Positions 8,458-16,635 of a DNA stretch of 48,881 nucleotides are shown here, in pieces. The translations under genes and the position numbers were made by a program. This DNA comes from Candidatus Polarisedimenticolia bacterium (GTDB lineage Bacteria; Acidobacteriota; Polarisedimenticolia; Gp22-AA2; AA152). The DNA is taken from positions 1-48,881 of the forward strand of contig DASYRE010000012.1 of assembly GCA_036004685.1 (NCBI GenBank), given 5' to 3'. Positions within the stretch are counted from its first letter, which is position 1. Every line of letters begins with the position of its first letter. The notes under the pieces are model-generated. The model saw only the letters and a list, made by a program, of their open reading frames with translations. It was not told the origin of the DNA and did not search any database.

Positions 8458-9756
8458 ATGCGCCGACTTCCCTGCGCCGCCCTGCTGTGCCTCGCCCTGT
8501 CTGCCCCCGCCCTGTCTGCCCCCGCCCTCACCGAGGAGCCGCCGGGTAAAGCGACCATCCTGCTCTGCGCTCGCGTCTTCGACGGGACCTCCTCCTCGCT
8601 CTCCGGTCCGACCGAGATCCTGGTCAGCGGCGGGAAGATCATCTGGATCTCGAAGTCGGTGGGCCGCCCGCTGGGCGCCGACGTCGTGAACCTCGATGGC
8701 CACACCTGCCTTCCCGGCTTCATCGACACGCACGCCCACCTGATGTTCGAGCCGGGAGACATGGACGCGCAGATGGTGACCCGCTCCTCCGCCATGAAGA
8801 CGCTGCACGGCTTCGCCAACGCCCGCGCCATGCTGCACGCCGGCTTCACCAGCGTGCGCGTCCCGGGAGACGAGGACCTCGCCTGGGGCGCCGCCGACCT
8901 GAAGCGCGCGGTGGCCAGCGGCCTGGTCGAAGGACCGCGCATGTTCGTCGCCTCGCACGCCCTGTCGGCCACCGGCGGACACGGCGATTGGTCCCACTTC
9001 GACCCCGCGCTCGGCATCGAAGGCGCGGCGATCGCCGACGGCCCCGACGAGATCCGCAAGGCGGTGCGCCGCGAATTCCGCAACGGCTCCGATTGGATCA
9101 AGATCATGGCTACGGGAGGCTTCCTCTCTGCCGGCGACGAGCCGGGCACCGCTACCTATTCCGAAGCGGAACTGCGGGCGGCGGCCGAGGAGGCCGAAGC
9201 GCTCGGCCACCACGTCTGCGCCCACGCCCACGGCGCCGAGGGGATCAAGCGCGCCGTGCGCGCCGGCATCCGCTCGATCGAGCACGGCACTTTCGTGGAC
9301 GACGAAGGGCTCAAGCTGATGGAGCAGAAGGGAGCCTGGCTCGTCCCTACCTGGAGCGTCGTCGACTTCCTCCTCGAGCACGGTCACGAGCAAGGCCTCC
9401 CCGCCTACGCCCTGGAGAAGCTGGAGCGCTACCGTCCGCGCCTGCTCGAGCGCCGCGCCGCCGTGGCCCGCAGCCGCGTGCGCCTCGCCTACGGCACCGA
9501 CGTCGGCGCCTATCCTCACGCCGAGGCTTGGCGCGAGTTCGTCTCCCTCGTCCATTCCGGCATCACGCCCCTGCGCGCCCTGCGCGCCGCCACGCTCGAA
9601 GCCGCCGCTTTGCTGGACCGGAGCGACCTCGGCGCCCTGGTACAAGGCAAAACCGCGGACATCGTCGCCCTGCCGGGTGACCCGCTGCGTGACATCCAGG
9701 TCGTCTCCTCGGTGGATTTTGTGATGAAGGAAGGGAAGATCGTGAGGAGGCCTTGA
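8458..9756 (+). CDS. Secreted metal-dependent amidohydrolase
   Basis: This 432-residue protein has a signal peptide (residues 1 to about 25) and an amidohydrolase TIM barrel. Metal ligands and catalytic residues follow the family order: HAH at 92-94 in DTHAHL, Lys215 in KIMATGG, His256/258 in CAHAHG, His276 in IEHGTF and Asp348 in YGTDVG. The closest familiar relatives are imidazolonepropionase-like and Xaa-Pro dipeptidase-like amidohydrolases that cleave capped or proline-containing dipeptides outside the cytoplasm; exact substrate is unknown. The ATG at 8458 follows GGAGGG with six bases of spacing. The longer frame upstream lacks a signal-peptide-like start. A 15-base tandem duplication lies inside the signal peptide. 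Confidence 0.9.
   Translation: MRRLPCAALLCLALSAPALSAPALTEEPPGKATILLCARVFDGTSSSLSGPTEILVSGGKIIWISKSVGRPLGADVVNLDGHTCLPGFIDTHAHLMFEPGDMDAQMVTRSSAMKTLHGFANARAMLHAGFTSVRVPGDEDLAWGAADLKRAVASGLVEGPRMFVASHALSATGGHGDWSHFDPALGIEGAAIADGPDEIRKAVRREFRNGSDWIKIMATGGFLSAGDEPGTATYSEAELRAAAEEAEALGHHVCAHAHGAEGIKRAVRAGIRSIEHGTFVDDEGLKLMEQKGAWLVPTWSVVDFLLEHGHEQGLPAYALEKLERYRPRLLERRAAVARSRVRLAYGTDVGAYPHAEAWREFVSLVHSGITPLRALRAATLEAAALLDRSDLGALVQGKTADIVALPGDPLRDIQVVSSVDFVMKEGKIVRRP
8494..8523 (+). repeat. Tandem 15-base duplication in the amidohydrolase signal peptide
   Basis: The unit gccctgtctgccccc occurs twice in perfect tandem, encoding ALSAP twice in the hydrophobic end of the signal peptide. It keeps the frame and looks like a recent slippage event. 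Confidence 0.85.
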
Positions 9757-9823
9757 CACGTCGAGCTGGCCGCGAACTTTCGGCAGCCTCGACGACTCAC
9801 CGGCCATCACGAAGGAGGAGGAA

Positions 9824-10237
9824 ATGCGCTACGTCACGTTGATTGCTCGAGTCCTGTTCGGACTCGTGTTCACGGTGTTCGGGCTCAATGGGGTCCTGAT
9901 GTCGCTCTTTGGCAAAGGATTCATGCCGATGCCGAAGGAGATGCCGGAGGCGGCCGCCTCTTTCTTTCAGGCCATGATGAACACCCGATCTTCTTGCCCT
10001 TGCTTGGCGGCGTGCAATTCGTCGCTGGCCTGATGGTTCTGACGGGGGTTCCTCACACCGCTGGGTCTAATTCTCCTGGCGCCCATCGTCGTCAACATTT
10101 TCTTCTACCATCACTTCGTCGATGCGACCGGCCTGGTAATTGCCTACGTAGTCCTCGCGCTGGAGATCTTTCTAGCCTACGCTTACGGACCTTCCTTCCG
10201 CGGAGTCCTCGATCCTCGCGCGAAGCCCCGTTGGTGA
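9824..10237 (+). pseudogene. DoxX-like membrane protein gene with two compensating frameshifts
   Basis: Read in one frame the product stops at 10033. Reading frame 1 to about 9986, then shifting to the next frame to about 10050, then returning, gives a continuous protein of about 137 residues: RVLFGLVFTVFGLNG, then PIFLPLLGGVQFVAGLMVLTG, then FLTPLGLILLAPIVVNIFFY, ending GVLDPRAKPRW. This is the four-helix DoxX-type inner-membrane fold. Both breaks fall in homopolymers: one C appears lost in the acccg run near 9987 and one G gained in the ggggg run near 10049. They could be sequencing or assembly errors, or real mutations. A strong Shine-Dalgarno sequence (gaaggaggagg) precedes the ATG. Function of the family is poorly defined. 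Confidence 0.75.
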
Positions 10238-10241
10238 TGCA

Positions 10242-11771
10242 CTAAGGGCGCGTCCGGAACAGGAAAACTTCCCGGTTCGCCGGCGTCATCGGTTCCCTAC
10301 CGTAATCCCTTCTTCGCGTGATCACGAATTCCGCTAGCTCGGCAGGTGCCTCGTACTCCCCCGCCAGAAAATAGCGGAGGGCCTTGCCTTCACCGGCGAA
10401 CTCGTCCGGCTCCGCGCCAAGCAGCACCTTGCGTCCCGGTCCGAGGGCGGCGCGGATGGCCGCGAAATCGACGCTCCGCGTGTTGAACGGGCGGGCGAGA
10501 TTCGCTTTCTCGGCGCGCAGCGCAACGCAGGACCAGGCGAAGAGGACGAGCGCAGCGGGGAGGACGACCCAGGTCGGCCAGCCGGAGGTCCGATCGAGCA
10601 ACGCGTAATAGAAGACGAGGGCGAAGCCGACGTAGAAGAAGCTCTGGTACTCGTGGAAGGCGCTGAAGTTCTTCAGGGGGATCGTCCAGAAGAAGCCGGA
10701 AAGAAGGACGGTGCCGAGGACGACGCGATTCCCGCGCACACGCATGAACCGCCATACCAGAAGCGCTGCTCCGGCCAGGGCCGCGGCGAGAACGAGGAAA
10801 GGCCGGGCGTCGGCGGCGTTGCCGAGCTTGGAGACGGCGTCGTGCATGGCGCCTGCGGGCAGGGACGCCTTCATGACGCGGCGGGCCTGCTTGGTGAGGA
10901 AACGGGTCCAGCGGATCTCGGAAGCCTCGGCGGCGCCGGCTTCCTCCGACGCGACCCCGGTGCGGAAGAGGATAGAGCGGACCGAAGGCAGGCTCGTAAG
11001 ATTCCCGCCCAGAACGCGCCATTCGTTGAGAAGATTGAAGGCGAGAAGGAGGGCACCGAAGAGCAGCGCCGCCCCCAGCGCCCGGGTCGGCTCCCTGCGG
11101 ATCAGGCCGCGAAGCGTGGAACTTGCTCCTCCGCTCGCCCTCCGCACGCTCCCCACGAAATCCACCACCCACCAGGCGGCGAGCGCGCCGAAGGCCTGCC
11201 ATCCGAAGCCGACGCCGATTGCGACTCCGGCATAGAGAATCCCCCTCGCGCCGTCCCTCTCGTAACGCGCGATGCCGAGCAGGATGAGGAGGAAGCCGAA
11301 CAGGGCGGGTATGTCGTTGTAGATCATGTCGCCGTAGTACTGCAAGTAGTAAGAAGAGAAAGCCAGGATCGCCACGGCAGCGGCGAGGAGCGGCCGTCCC
11401 GAGATCTCGACCATCAGCAGATACGAAACGACCATCGCCCCACCGAGCAAGAGGATCATCAGCAACCGCGCTGCGGCGATCTCGCAGAGTACGTCGCCGC
11501 CGCACGGCAGCATCGCCGCGCGGATCAGCAGGAAAGCGGGGATGGGCAGGCGGTTGTGGGGGTCGAGCTGTACGCGGCCGGCGGCGTCGAGATGGGCGCG
11601 CGAGAACATCAGGAAGCCGTGGGTGGGGCCGAGGTTCTTGGCGAGCGCCAGGGCGAGAGTGCTGTTGTAGCCGTGATGTCCGGGAAGAAAGCCGGGATCG
11701 CGGACTCGCAAGGTGAAGAGAAGCGCGAGGGCGGCGCCCACGGCAAGGCCCGCGGCGAGGCGCTGCTTCAC
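10242..11771 (-). CDS. Polytopic membrane protein, GT-C glycosyltransferase-like
   Basis: This encodes 509 residues with about ten hydrophobic segments, starting with a single N-terminal helix followed by a loop containing DPGFLPGHHGYNS. The arrangement (first helix, an acidic/His loop, many further helices, soluble C-terminal tail) is that of GT-C enzymes such as ArnT, PMT and RgtA-like proteins, which use polyprenyl-phosphate sugars at the outer face of the inner membrane. I see no motif that fixes donor or acceptor, so the family call is tentative. The GTG at 11771 overlaps the stop of the rhodanese-channel gene, so translation is coupled. It is the last gene of a four-gene operon and ends four bases from the DoxX-like gene on the other strand. 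Confidence 0.75.
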   Translation of the reverse strand: MKQRLAAGLAVGAALALLFTLRVRDPGFLPGHHGYNSTLALALAKNLGPTHGFLMFSRAHLDAAGRVQLDPHNRLPIPAFLLIRAAMLPCGGDVLCEIAAARLLMILLLGGAMVVSYLLMVEISGRPLLAAAVAILAFSSYYLQYYGDMIYNDIPALFGFLLILLGIARYERDGARGILYAGVAIGVGFGWQAFGALAAWWVVDFVGSVRRASGGASSTLRGLIRREPTRALGAALLFGALLLAFNLLNEWRVLGGNLTSLPSVRSILFRTGVASEEAGAAEASEIRWTRFLTKQARRVMKASLPAGAMHDAVSKLGNAADARPFLVLAAALAGAALLVWRFMRVRGNRVVLGTVLLSGFFWTIPLKNFSAFHEYQSFFYVGFALVFYYALLDRTSGWPTWVVLPAALVLFAWSCVALRAEKANLARPFNTRSVDFAAIRAALGPGRKVLLGAEPDEFAGEGKALRYFLAGEYEAPAELAEFVITRRRDYGREPMTPANREVFLFRTRP

Positions 11772-13021
11772 GTGATCTGGCGCGCCAGATCCTGGATGCG
11801 GTCCATCCAGGCCTTCATGTCGGGAGCGTATTCGCGCGGGACGCAATCTCCGCAGACCTCTCCGGCCAGCCTGGAGACGGTGTCGAGGGTCCTCCCGAGC
11901 GTCGGCGAACGCTGCCGCGCCCCTTCCACGCAAGCGACGACCTCGGTCATCTCGCGCATCGTCGCGGCCAGGCCGGCCAGGATCGACTCCAGCACGTCCT
12001 CGTCGGGAAGCTGCTGGGGGCGGTACAGGAGGTCGTGGATGTCGCGCAGCTCGCCGGCGAAGACGGTGGCGGCGCTCTCCACGCGCACCAGGATCCGATC
12101 GGGCCTTTCCTGCCGCACGGCGCAGAGCGCCGAGATGGCGTGGAGATCGGCCAGGAGAAAGTGGAGGTTGGTCCGAATCCGATCCAGCCGGTCCTCGAAT
12201 CCGAGACGGTGCAGCTCCTCGGTGAGCTTCTCCTGCCGGCGGGAGACCATCTTCGAGATGACCGCGCCCCACAGAAGCAGTCCGACTCCGCCTTCCAGGA
12301 TAGCCAGCCAGCGGAGGCTGCCGACTGGGGTGAGGTCGCCGTAGCCGATGGATAGGGCGGTCACGAAGCTGAAGTAGGTGGCGCTGAGCAGGTCGGCGAA
12401 CCCCGACCCCAGGGGACGGGCGGCGCTCCGTATTCCGTCGCCGCGCAGCGCCGTCCAAAGCCAGTAGATCGCCCCCATGCCCACGACCATCGCGAGCCAG
12501 ATCGAAAGCAGCCGGGCGATCGACCATTCGGCGATGCGATCGAGCAGCCAGGAGGCGCGGCCCGGTCGTGCCGGGGCGGGACGGGAGACCGGCGGCGCTG
12601 CGCGCGCGCCCCCTTCGCGCTGGGACGCATCCCGCTGGGCGGGCAACAGCGCGGCGACGGGGGGTAGCGGCGCCTCTCCCCTCTCGACTTTCTCGCCGTG
12701 ATCCTTCCAGTCCTGCAAACCGCCCGCATAGTCCCGCACGTTCTCGTAGCCCATCTCGCGCAGCAGACCGACGGCCTGTTTGGCGAGGGGTCACGTGAAG
12801 CTGCCGCAGTAGACGATGATCTCCTGCTTGCGATCGGGAAGGATCTCCGGCGATTTCTCGCGCAGCTCGGCCACGGGCAGGCTGAGCGCCCCGGGAATGT
12901 GGCCGGATTGGTACGAGGCCTCGGGCAGGACATCCACGATCGCCAGGCCTTTCTCGCCCTGGCGCCGGTGGACTTCTTCCCAACTCACCTCTTCGCTGCT
13001 GCGCACCACCTCGGTCGGCAT
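11768..13021 (-). CDS. Rhodanese-potassium channel fusion with in-frame UGA (candidate selenoprotein)
   Basis: One continuous frame of 418 codons (including the stop) is interrupted only by a UGA at 12793-12791. Before it lies the first half of a rhodanese domain (SWEEVHRRQ, IVDVLPEASYQSGHIPGALSLP, then the active-site strand IIVYCGSFT). After it lies the second half (PLAKQAVGLLREMGYENV, DYAGGLQDWKDHG). A two-helix potassium channel follows, with the selectivity filter SIGYGDLTP and a long C-terminal cytoplasmic helical region. The UGA falls where I recall related rhodaneses having a second Cys (YCxSxxC). A hairpin of suitable size and distance follows. Read-through as selenocysteine, a fresh nonsense mutation or a base error are all possible. 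Without read-through no good start serves the channel: the first ATG (12754) lies inside the rhodanese fold. The ATG at 13021 follows GAGGA; a GTG at 13036 overlapping the upstream stop is the alternative. Confidence 0.75.
12764..12793 (-). other. In-frame UGA with SECIS-like hairpin
   Basis: On the minus strand the UGA is at 12793-12791. Eighteen bases lie between it and a three-base loop GTC (12772-12770) closed by the six-pair stem CAGGCC / GGTCTG (12778-12773 with 12769-12764, one G-U pair). Bacterial SECIS elements are hairpins just downstream of UGA, with a G among the first loop bases and a UGA-to-loop distance of roughly 16-37 bases. This hairpin fits that description. Short hairpins are common in GC-rich DNA, so it is supportive and not proof. 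Confidence 0.5.
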
Positions 13022-13032
13022 CGGCTCGGTCC

Positions 13033-14769
13033 TCACCAGGCGTTCTTGTAGATGGGCTCGATCTCGATCGGGACGTTGCGCAGACGGTCCAGGTCCTTCT
13101 GTAGATCCTCAGGGACGCTGCCGTATTTGGCGAAGAGAGCCCCGGCGGCGCTGCGGTCGCCGGCGCGCTCGATTTCCAGCGCCTTCTCGGCCAAAGCGCG
13201 GATCGAGTCGCGCATCTTGGGGGTCACGACCGACCAGCGGCCGGTGGCCGCGTCGCGGCGGATGGCGCCGCGCTCGCGCCCGAAGTTGAGCTCCACCATG
13301 CCCGCACGGCCGTGCGCTTCACTGGCCCCGAAGCGTACGGAGCGGAAGATGCCGCCGAGGTAGGAGGCGTAATGCTCCTCTTCGGAGTCGGCGGGCATGA
13401 CGCCGTGGTCGAAGAACCAGGCCATCGACACCAGTCCCGCCACTGTCGCCTTCATCTCCTCCAGCGGAGAGTAGAGGTCCCCGATGCGCTCGTTCACCGG
13501 CACCTTCTCGCCGGTGCCGCGCACGTAGCGTGGCCCCAGGGCGTGCGAGATCTCGTGCATCAGGACGTCCTCGAAGACGCCGCGAGGGGTAACCTTCACC
13601 GCCTGCTCATGCACCAGCAGCTCGCGGCTGATGGGCAGGATGACCTGGTTGACGCGGGCGTCCATGACGTTCTTCCAGAAGATCTTCTTGCTCCCCTTCG
13701 CTTCGTGCACCCGGGGGTCGTTCGGCAGGTTGGTGGCCACGGCCTGGTAGCCGTAGTTGAGGTCGCCGCCGCGATAGATGTCGCGCACCACCACCATCGG
13801 CGAAGAGAGGGTCCCGACCTTTCGGCGGTCCTGCTCCGGGTACGGCAGGTTGTCCTCCAGCTCCTGCAGGTGGGACACGTACGTCTTCAGGCGATCGCTT
13901 TCGACGGCGTCGCGCACGGCGACCGACGCTTCGTAGGTCGCCTTCACCCCCATCAGTCGGTCGTCGTAGACCTCGAAGGGGCCAAAGACCAGCTCGTAGG
14001 GCGTGTCCCGCAGATCGATCCAATCGCAGTCGCTGGCGAAGAAATCGTCGCTGCGCAGCGCCTTGGCGCGCGAGCGCAGGTAGCGGGTAAAGGAGGCGTT
14101 CTGCGAGAGCGCCGCCGCCGCTTCCAGCTCGCGCGCGGCCGGCTCGATCCACTGCGCGTAGGCGACGTGGTAGGGCACGGTCACCAGCTTCTTCCCTGCG
14201 CGGCGCACGAGGGTGTGGGGGGAGAGCAGGCGCTCCTTCTCCTCCGGATGCGCGGCGAAGTAGGCGTCCAGCTCCTCCTTGGTGAGGTCCTCCGGATAGA
14301 AGCCGGCTCCGGGCGGGGCGGGACGGCTGCCGGTGAAGGACTTGAACTCGTCGAAGCGATCGAAGGGACCGGCGTTGAGCAGGACGAGGCGGTACAGCGC
14401 CTGAGATTCGGGATCCTTGGCGCGCGCCAGGCGGTCGCGGATCTCCACGGCCTTGGGATCGGACTGCCGCCAGAAGATGGCGTCGATCTGCTTGCCGGCG
14501 GCGATCAGGTGCTTGAGGAGCTGCTTGTCCTTGGCGGGGAGGGGCCGGGCATCGAAGCTCATCTCCGCCTTCGCGTAGCGGTCGAGCATGGCCTGCAGCT
14601 TCCGGGGCACGTTCTTGCCCTCAGCGACGTTCTTGCTCTCCGGCATGTTCTTGCTCTCGGGCACGTTCTCGCTCCCGCCGGGGCCTCCCGGCTTTCCCGC
14701 CGCCCACGCCAGGTCCGCAGCGAGAAGAACGATCGCGACGAAGGCAAGACTCCTACCTTGCGTGCTCAC
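13033..14769 (-). CDS. Exported M49-like zinc metallopeptidase homologue
   Basis: This encodes 578 residues. Residues 1-23 are a signal peptide (FVAIVLLAADLAWA), followed by a stretch of six-residue repeats (NVPESK type). The rest resembles the peptidase family M49 (dipeptidyl peptidase III) in arrangement: a zinc-binding HEISH (His405, Glu406, His409) and, about 28 residues later, an EEMKA segment (Glu437-438) matching the family's third ligand region. Classical DPP III has HExxxH with one more residue, so this belongs to the HExxH-bearing relatives seen in bacteria. It is probably periplasmic or lipid-independent and exported; substrate is unknown. The GTG at 14769 follows GGAGG with five bases of spacing; 25 codons of open frame upstream lack a signal-like start. 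Second gene of its operon. Confidence 0.8.
   Translation of the reverse strand: MSTQGRSLAFVAIVLLAADLAWAAGKPGGPGGSENVPESKNMPESKNVAEGKNVPRKLQAMLDRYAKAEMSFDARPLPAKDKQLLKHLIAAGKQIDAIFWRQSDPKAVEIRDRLARAKDPESQALYRLVLLNAGPFDRFDEFKSFTGSRPAPPGAGFYPEDLTKEELDAYFAAHPEEKERLLSPHTLVRRAGKKLVTVPYHVAYAQWIEPAARELEAAAALSQNASFTRYLRSRAKALRSDDFFASDCDWIDLRDTPYELVFGPFEVYDDRLMGVKATYEASVAVRDAVESDRLKTYVSHLQELEDNLPYPEQDRRKVGTLSSPMVVVRDIYRGGDLNYGYQAVATNLPNDPRVHEAKGSKKIFWKNVMDARVNQVILPISRELLVHEQAVKVTPRGVFEDVLMHEISHALGPRYVRGTGEKVPVNERIGDLYSPLEEMKATVAGLVSMAWFFDHGVMPADSEEEHYASYLGGIFRSVRFGASEAHGRAGMVELNFGRERGAIRRDAATGRWSVVTPKMRDSIRALAEKALEIERAGDRSAAGALFAKYGSVPEDLQKDLDRLRNVPIEIEPIYKNAW
14606..14677 (-). repeat. Four tandem 18-base repeats in the metallopeptidase gene
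   Basis: Units at 14606-14623, 14624-14641, 14642-14659 and 14660-14677 share the core gttcttgctctc and encode variants of ENVPES / KNMPES / KNVAEG just after the signal peptide. They make a hydrophilic linker whose copy number could vary between strains. Confidence 0.85.
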
Positions 14770-14840
14770 GGTTTCCTCCCCGGTGCTTGTCCCTCTCGGT
14801 CGACAAGGATAGCTTCCGGTATCCATGGGGGTCAATGAGG

Positions 14841-16178
14841 TCAACGCCCACCTGCGTCAAGGGCCTGCAGGACATGCTCGGCGGCGAGAGAATAGCCCCT
14901 GGGTGTGAAATGGCCGCCGTTGGGCGCGTAGAGCTCGTCCACCGGCGCTTCCCCGATGGGTCCCGTCAGGTCGATCAGCGGAATCCCCAGCTCGCGCAGG
15001 ATGGTGAGGATCTTCACCCGCACCTCGTCGTTGAGGCGGCGCAGATCGCCGCTGAGGTAGCGTCCCGAGGCGGGCAGGTACACGAAGTAAATGCGACCGT
15101 CCCAGGTTCGGGCGGCGTCGCGGGCGGTCAGCAGGATGCGCCGGAACAGGGGGTAGTCGACCCCGGCGAAGCTCTCTGGGTGCTTCCACACCGCCAGTCC
15201 GAGGGAGGCGCGCAGCGTGCGCAGGCGCAGGGCTCCTTGCCAGCGATCCTCCGCCTGCCTTTCCAGGAACCTCTGCTCCGCCTCGAGGTATTTCTCTTCG
15301 ACGCGGCGCTTGAGGAAGGAGTCGATCTCGGCCTGGCGCGACAGGAGGTTCTGACGGAAGCCGGCCTCGAGGTAGCGCGCGAGCATCCGGTCGCTGAGGT
15401 CACGAGGGAGATCGTCGGTGAGGTCGTTTCCTTCGTAATAGAACCAGAGGATGCGCCGCGGCTGGAGGAGGGTGAGGTATTCCAGCACGTTGGCCAGATC
15501 GGTCAGCGGTCCGTTGCCCGACATTCCCAGGTTCAGCGTGGCGGGATATTTCTTGCGGATCAGCGCCACCATGTTCTGCTCGGAAGGGACGCAGCGCCCC
15601 TGCGCGTAGGAATCGCCTACCGCCGCGACTTCGAGCGCCGGGGAGGACCACAGCCCGGGTGGGTTGTGGAAGCCGTGCTCGTCGCTGCGATAGACGAGGT
15701 AGCTGCCGATCTCGTTGCAGGAGACGGTCACGACGTTGGAGATCCCGCCCAGCGGCAGGAAAGTCGGGTCGTGGCTGCCGAAGAGCAGCTCCGGCGCCAT
15801 GGCGGGCCAAGCGTCGACCCCTCTGCGGCGCAGGTCGCGGAGGACCTCGATCTTAGTGCGAGGGTCGTATTTCATCCCCAGGCTGCGTGCGATGCGCTTC
15901 ATGCGCCATACCGGCAGCTCGCGCAGGTACCACTCGGCCGCGTAGACGGCCAGGGCGAGGGACAGACAGGTCACCGCCAGAGCGATTCGGCCATCGATCG
16001 GCAGCCTCAGGGCGAGGAGGAAGACGGCGGCGAGGAGGAGTGGTCCTGCGGCGAGAGCGACGGCGCGGAGGGTGAGACCGCCGTGGCCCATCGCGGAGCC
16101 CACGGCGAAGACGGTGGCGGCCGCCGAGATCGACGCTCCGGCCAGAAGGACCGCATTCGCGAACCGGCGACCGCTCAT
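14841..16178 (-). CDS. Membrane-anchored SGNH/GDSL-hydrolase-like protein
   Basis: This encodes 445 residues. The N-terminus has three hydrophobic helices (about 8-85). The rest is an SGNH-type domain: GDSYAQG at 188-194 (nucleophile Ser190), GMSGNGP at 218-224 (oxyanion Gly), EGNDL at 249-253 (block III) and a C-terminal GGHFTPRGY with His423. Such proteins are esterases or acyl-transfer enzymes acting on exported polysaccharides or lipids. The membrane anchor and the GT-C-like gene in the same operon point to envelope glycan modification, which is inference. The ATG at 16178 has no clear Shine-Dalgarno sequence and lies only about 20 bases after a strong intrinsic terminator on the same strand, so expression may be controlled by read-through. 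It heads the four-gene operon. Confidence 0.82.
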   Translation of the reverse strand: MSGRRFANAVLLAGASISAAATVFAVGSAMGHGGLTLRAVALAAGPLLLAAVFLLALRLPIDGRIALAVTCLSLALAVYAAEWYLRELPVWRMKRIARSLGMKYDPRTKIEVLRDLRRRGVDAWPAMAPELLFGSHDPTFLPLGGISNVVTVSCNEIGSYLVYRSDEHGFHNPPGLWSSPALEVAAVGDSYAQGRCVPSEQNMVALIRKKYPATLNLGMSGNGPLTDLANVLEYLTLLQPRRILWFYYEGNDLTDDLPRDLSDRMLARYLEAGFRQNLLSRQAEIDSFLKRRVEEKYLEAEQRFLERQAEDRWQGALRLRTLRASLGLAVWKHPESFAGVDYPLFRRILLTARDAARTWDGRIYFVYLPASGRYLSGDLRRLNDEVRVKILTILRELGIPLIDLTGPIGEAPVDELYAPNGGHFTPRGYSLAAEHVLQALDAGGR

Positions 16179-16197
16179 AGGCGCCGGGAAGGATAAC

Positions 16198-16234
16198 AAA
16201 AAAAATGGGCGGCAGGGCCCATTCCCCGCCGCCC
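16198..16234 (-). terminator. Strong intrinsic terminator in the leader of the SGNH operon
   Basis: On the minus strand gggcggc (16234-16228) pairs with gccgccc (16213-16207), with three more inner G-C pairs, and is followed by A and then eight T (16205-16198). It sits just in front of the ATG at 16178 and not behind any known minus-strand gene. It therefore either ends a small RNA or attenuates the operon. Confidence 0.8.
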
Positions 16235-16604
16235 GCAGCTCGTCGTACGCTGGCTGTCAGCTCCACGTACGGTCAGCCGGACCAGGTTGATAAGTGGCCG
16301 TCAGCCCTTGAACCTGTCGTGTCCGCGCCCTTCCCTTAGTGCAAGACGCGCACCGCCCGGAGCCGCGCCGGCGGCGTGCGGCGCAACGCCTTTCCCGGCG
16401 GGCCTTTCCGGGCCTCCGCCGGAAAACGGCGCGCAACGCTCCGGGAGCGGCCTCTGTGCGGAATCCCGACAGCGCCTTCGGCGGGCCGGAGCCAACTGCG
16501 GATGAATCGAAGACTTGCGGCGTGGCGGTGTTTCGCACAGCGGGTGTCCGGGCGCGCGCCGCGGCGTCTCCCGGGGTAGCCTCACCGGCGCCGCGGAGTT
16601 TAAA
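16235..16604 (-). ncRNA. Candidate leader RNA or small RNA ending at the 16198 terminator
   Basis: No credible protein gene lies here, yet a terminator on the minus strand at its left end implies transcription from the right. An AT-rich patch at 16600-16610 reads tatatt on the minus strand and could be its -10. The part nearest the terminator holds three copies of GCTGAC and two of CGTACG on the minus strand and several short inverted repeats (caggtt/aacctg around 16282-16315). I looked for RNase P, tmRNA, SRP, 6S, T-box and common riboswitch motifs and saw none. It could be an unknown riboswitch or attenuator, a small RNA, or only leader. Confidence 0.35.
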
Positions 16605-16610
16605 TATAAT
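16605..16610 (+). promoter_or_regulatory. Putative -10 box of the AsmA-like gene
   Basis: A perfect TATAAT inside an AT island (tttaaatataat) in otherwise GC-rich DNA, 26 bases before the ATG at 16636. No clear -35. The same patch reads as a possible -10 on the minus strand, so it may be a bidirectional promoter. Confidence 0.5.
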
Positions 16611-16635
16611 GGGGTTGGATGGAAGGAGAGACGTC

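Noticed and set aside
10653-12344. Long + strand frame opposite the GT-C-like and channel genes
   Set aside because: Low-complexity charged sequence antisense to well-supported genes; no start signal.
12791-13021. Rhodanese and channel as two separate genes
   Set aside because: The UGA splits the rhodanese fold in its middle and the first ATG after it lies inside the same domain, so neither half would be a sensible protein alone.
16339-16635. N-terminal extension of about 99 residues on the AsmA-like protein
   Set aside because: It contains the promoter-like TATAAT, lacks sequence character, and the ATG at 16636 has a proper Shine-Dalgarno sequence followed by a membrane anchor.
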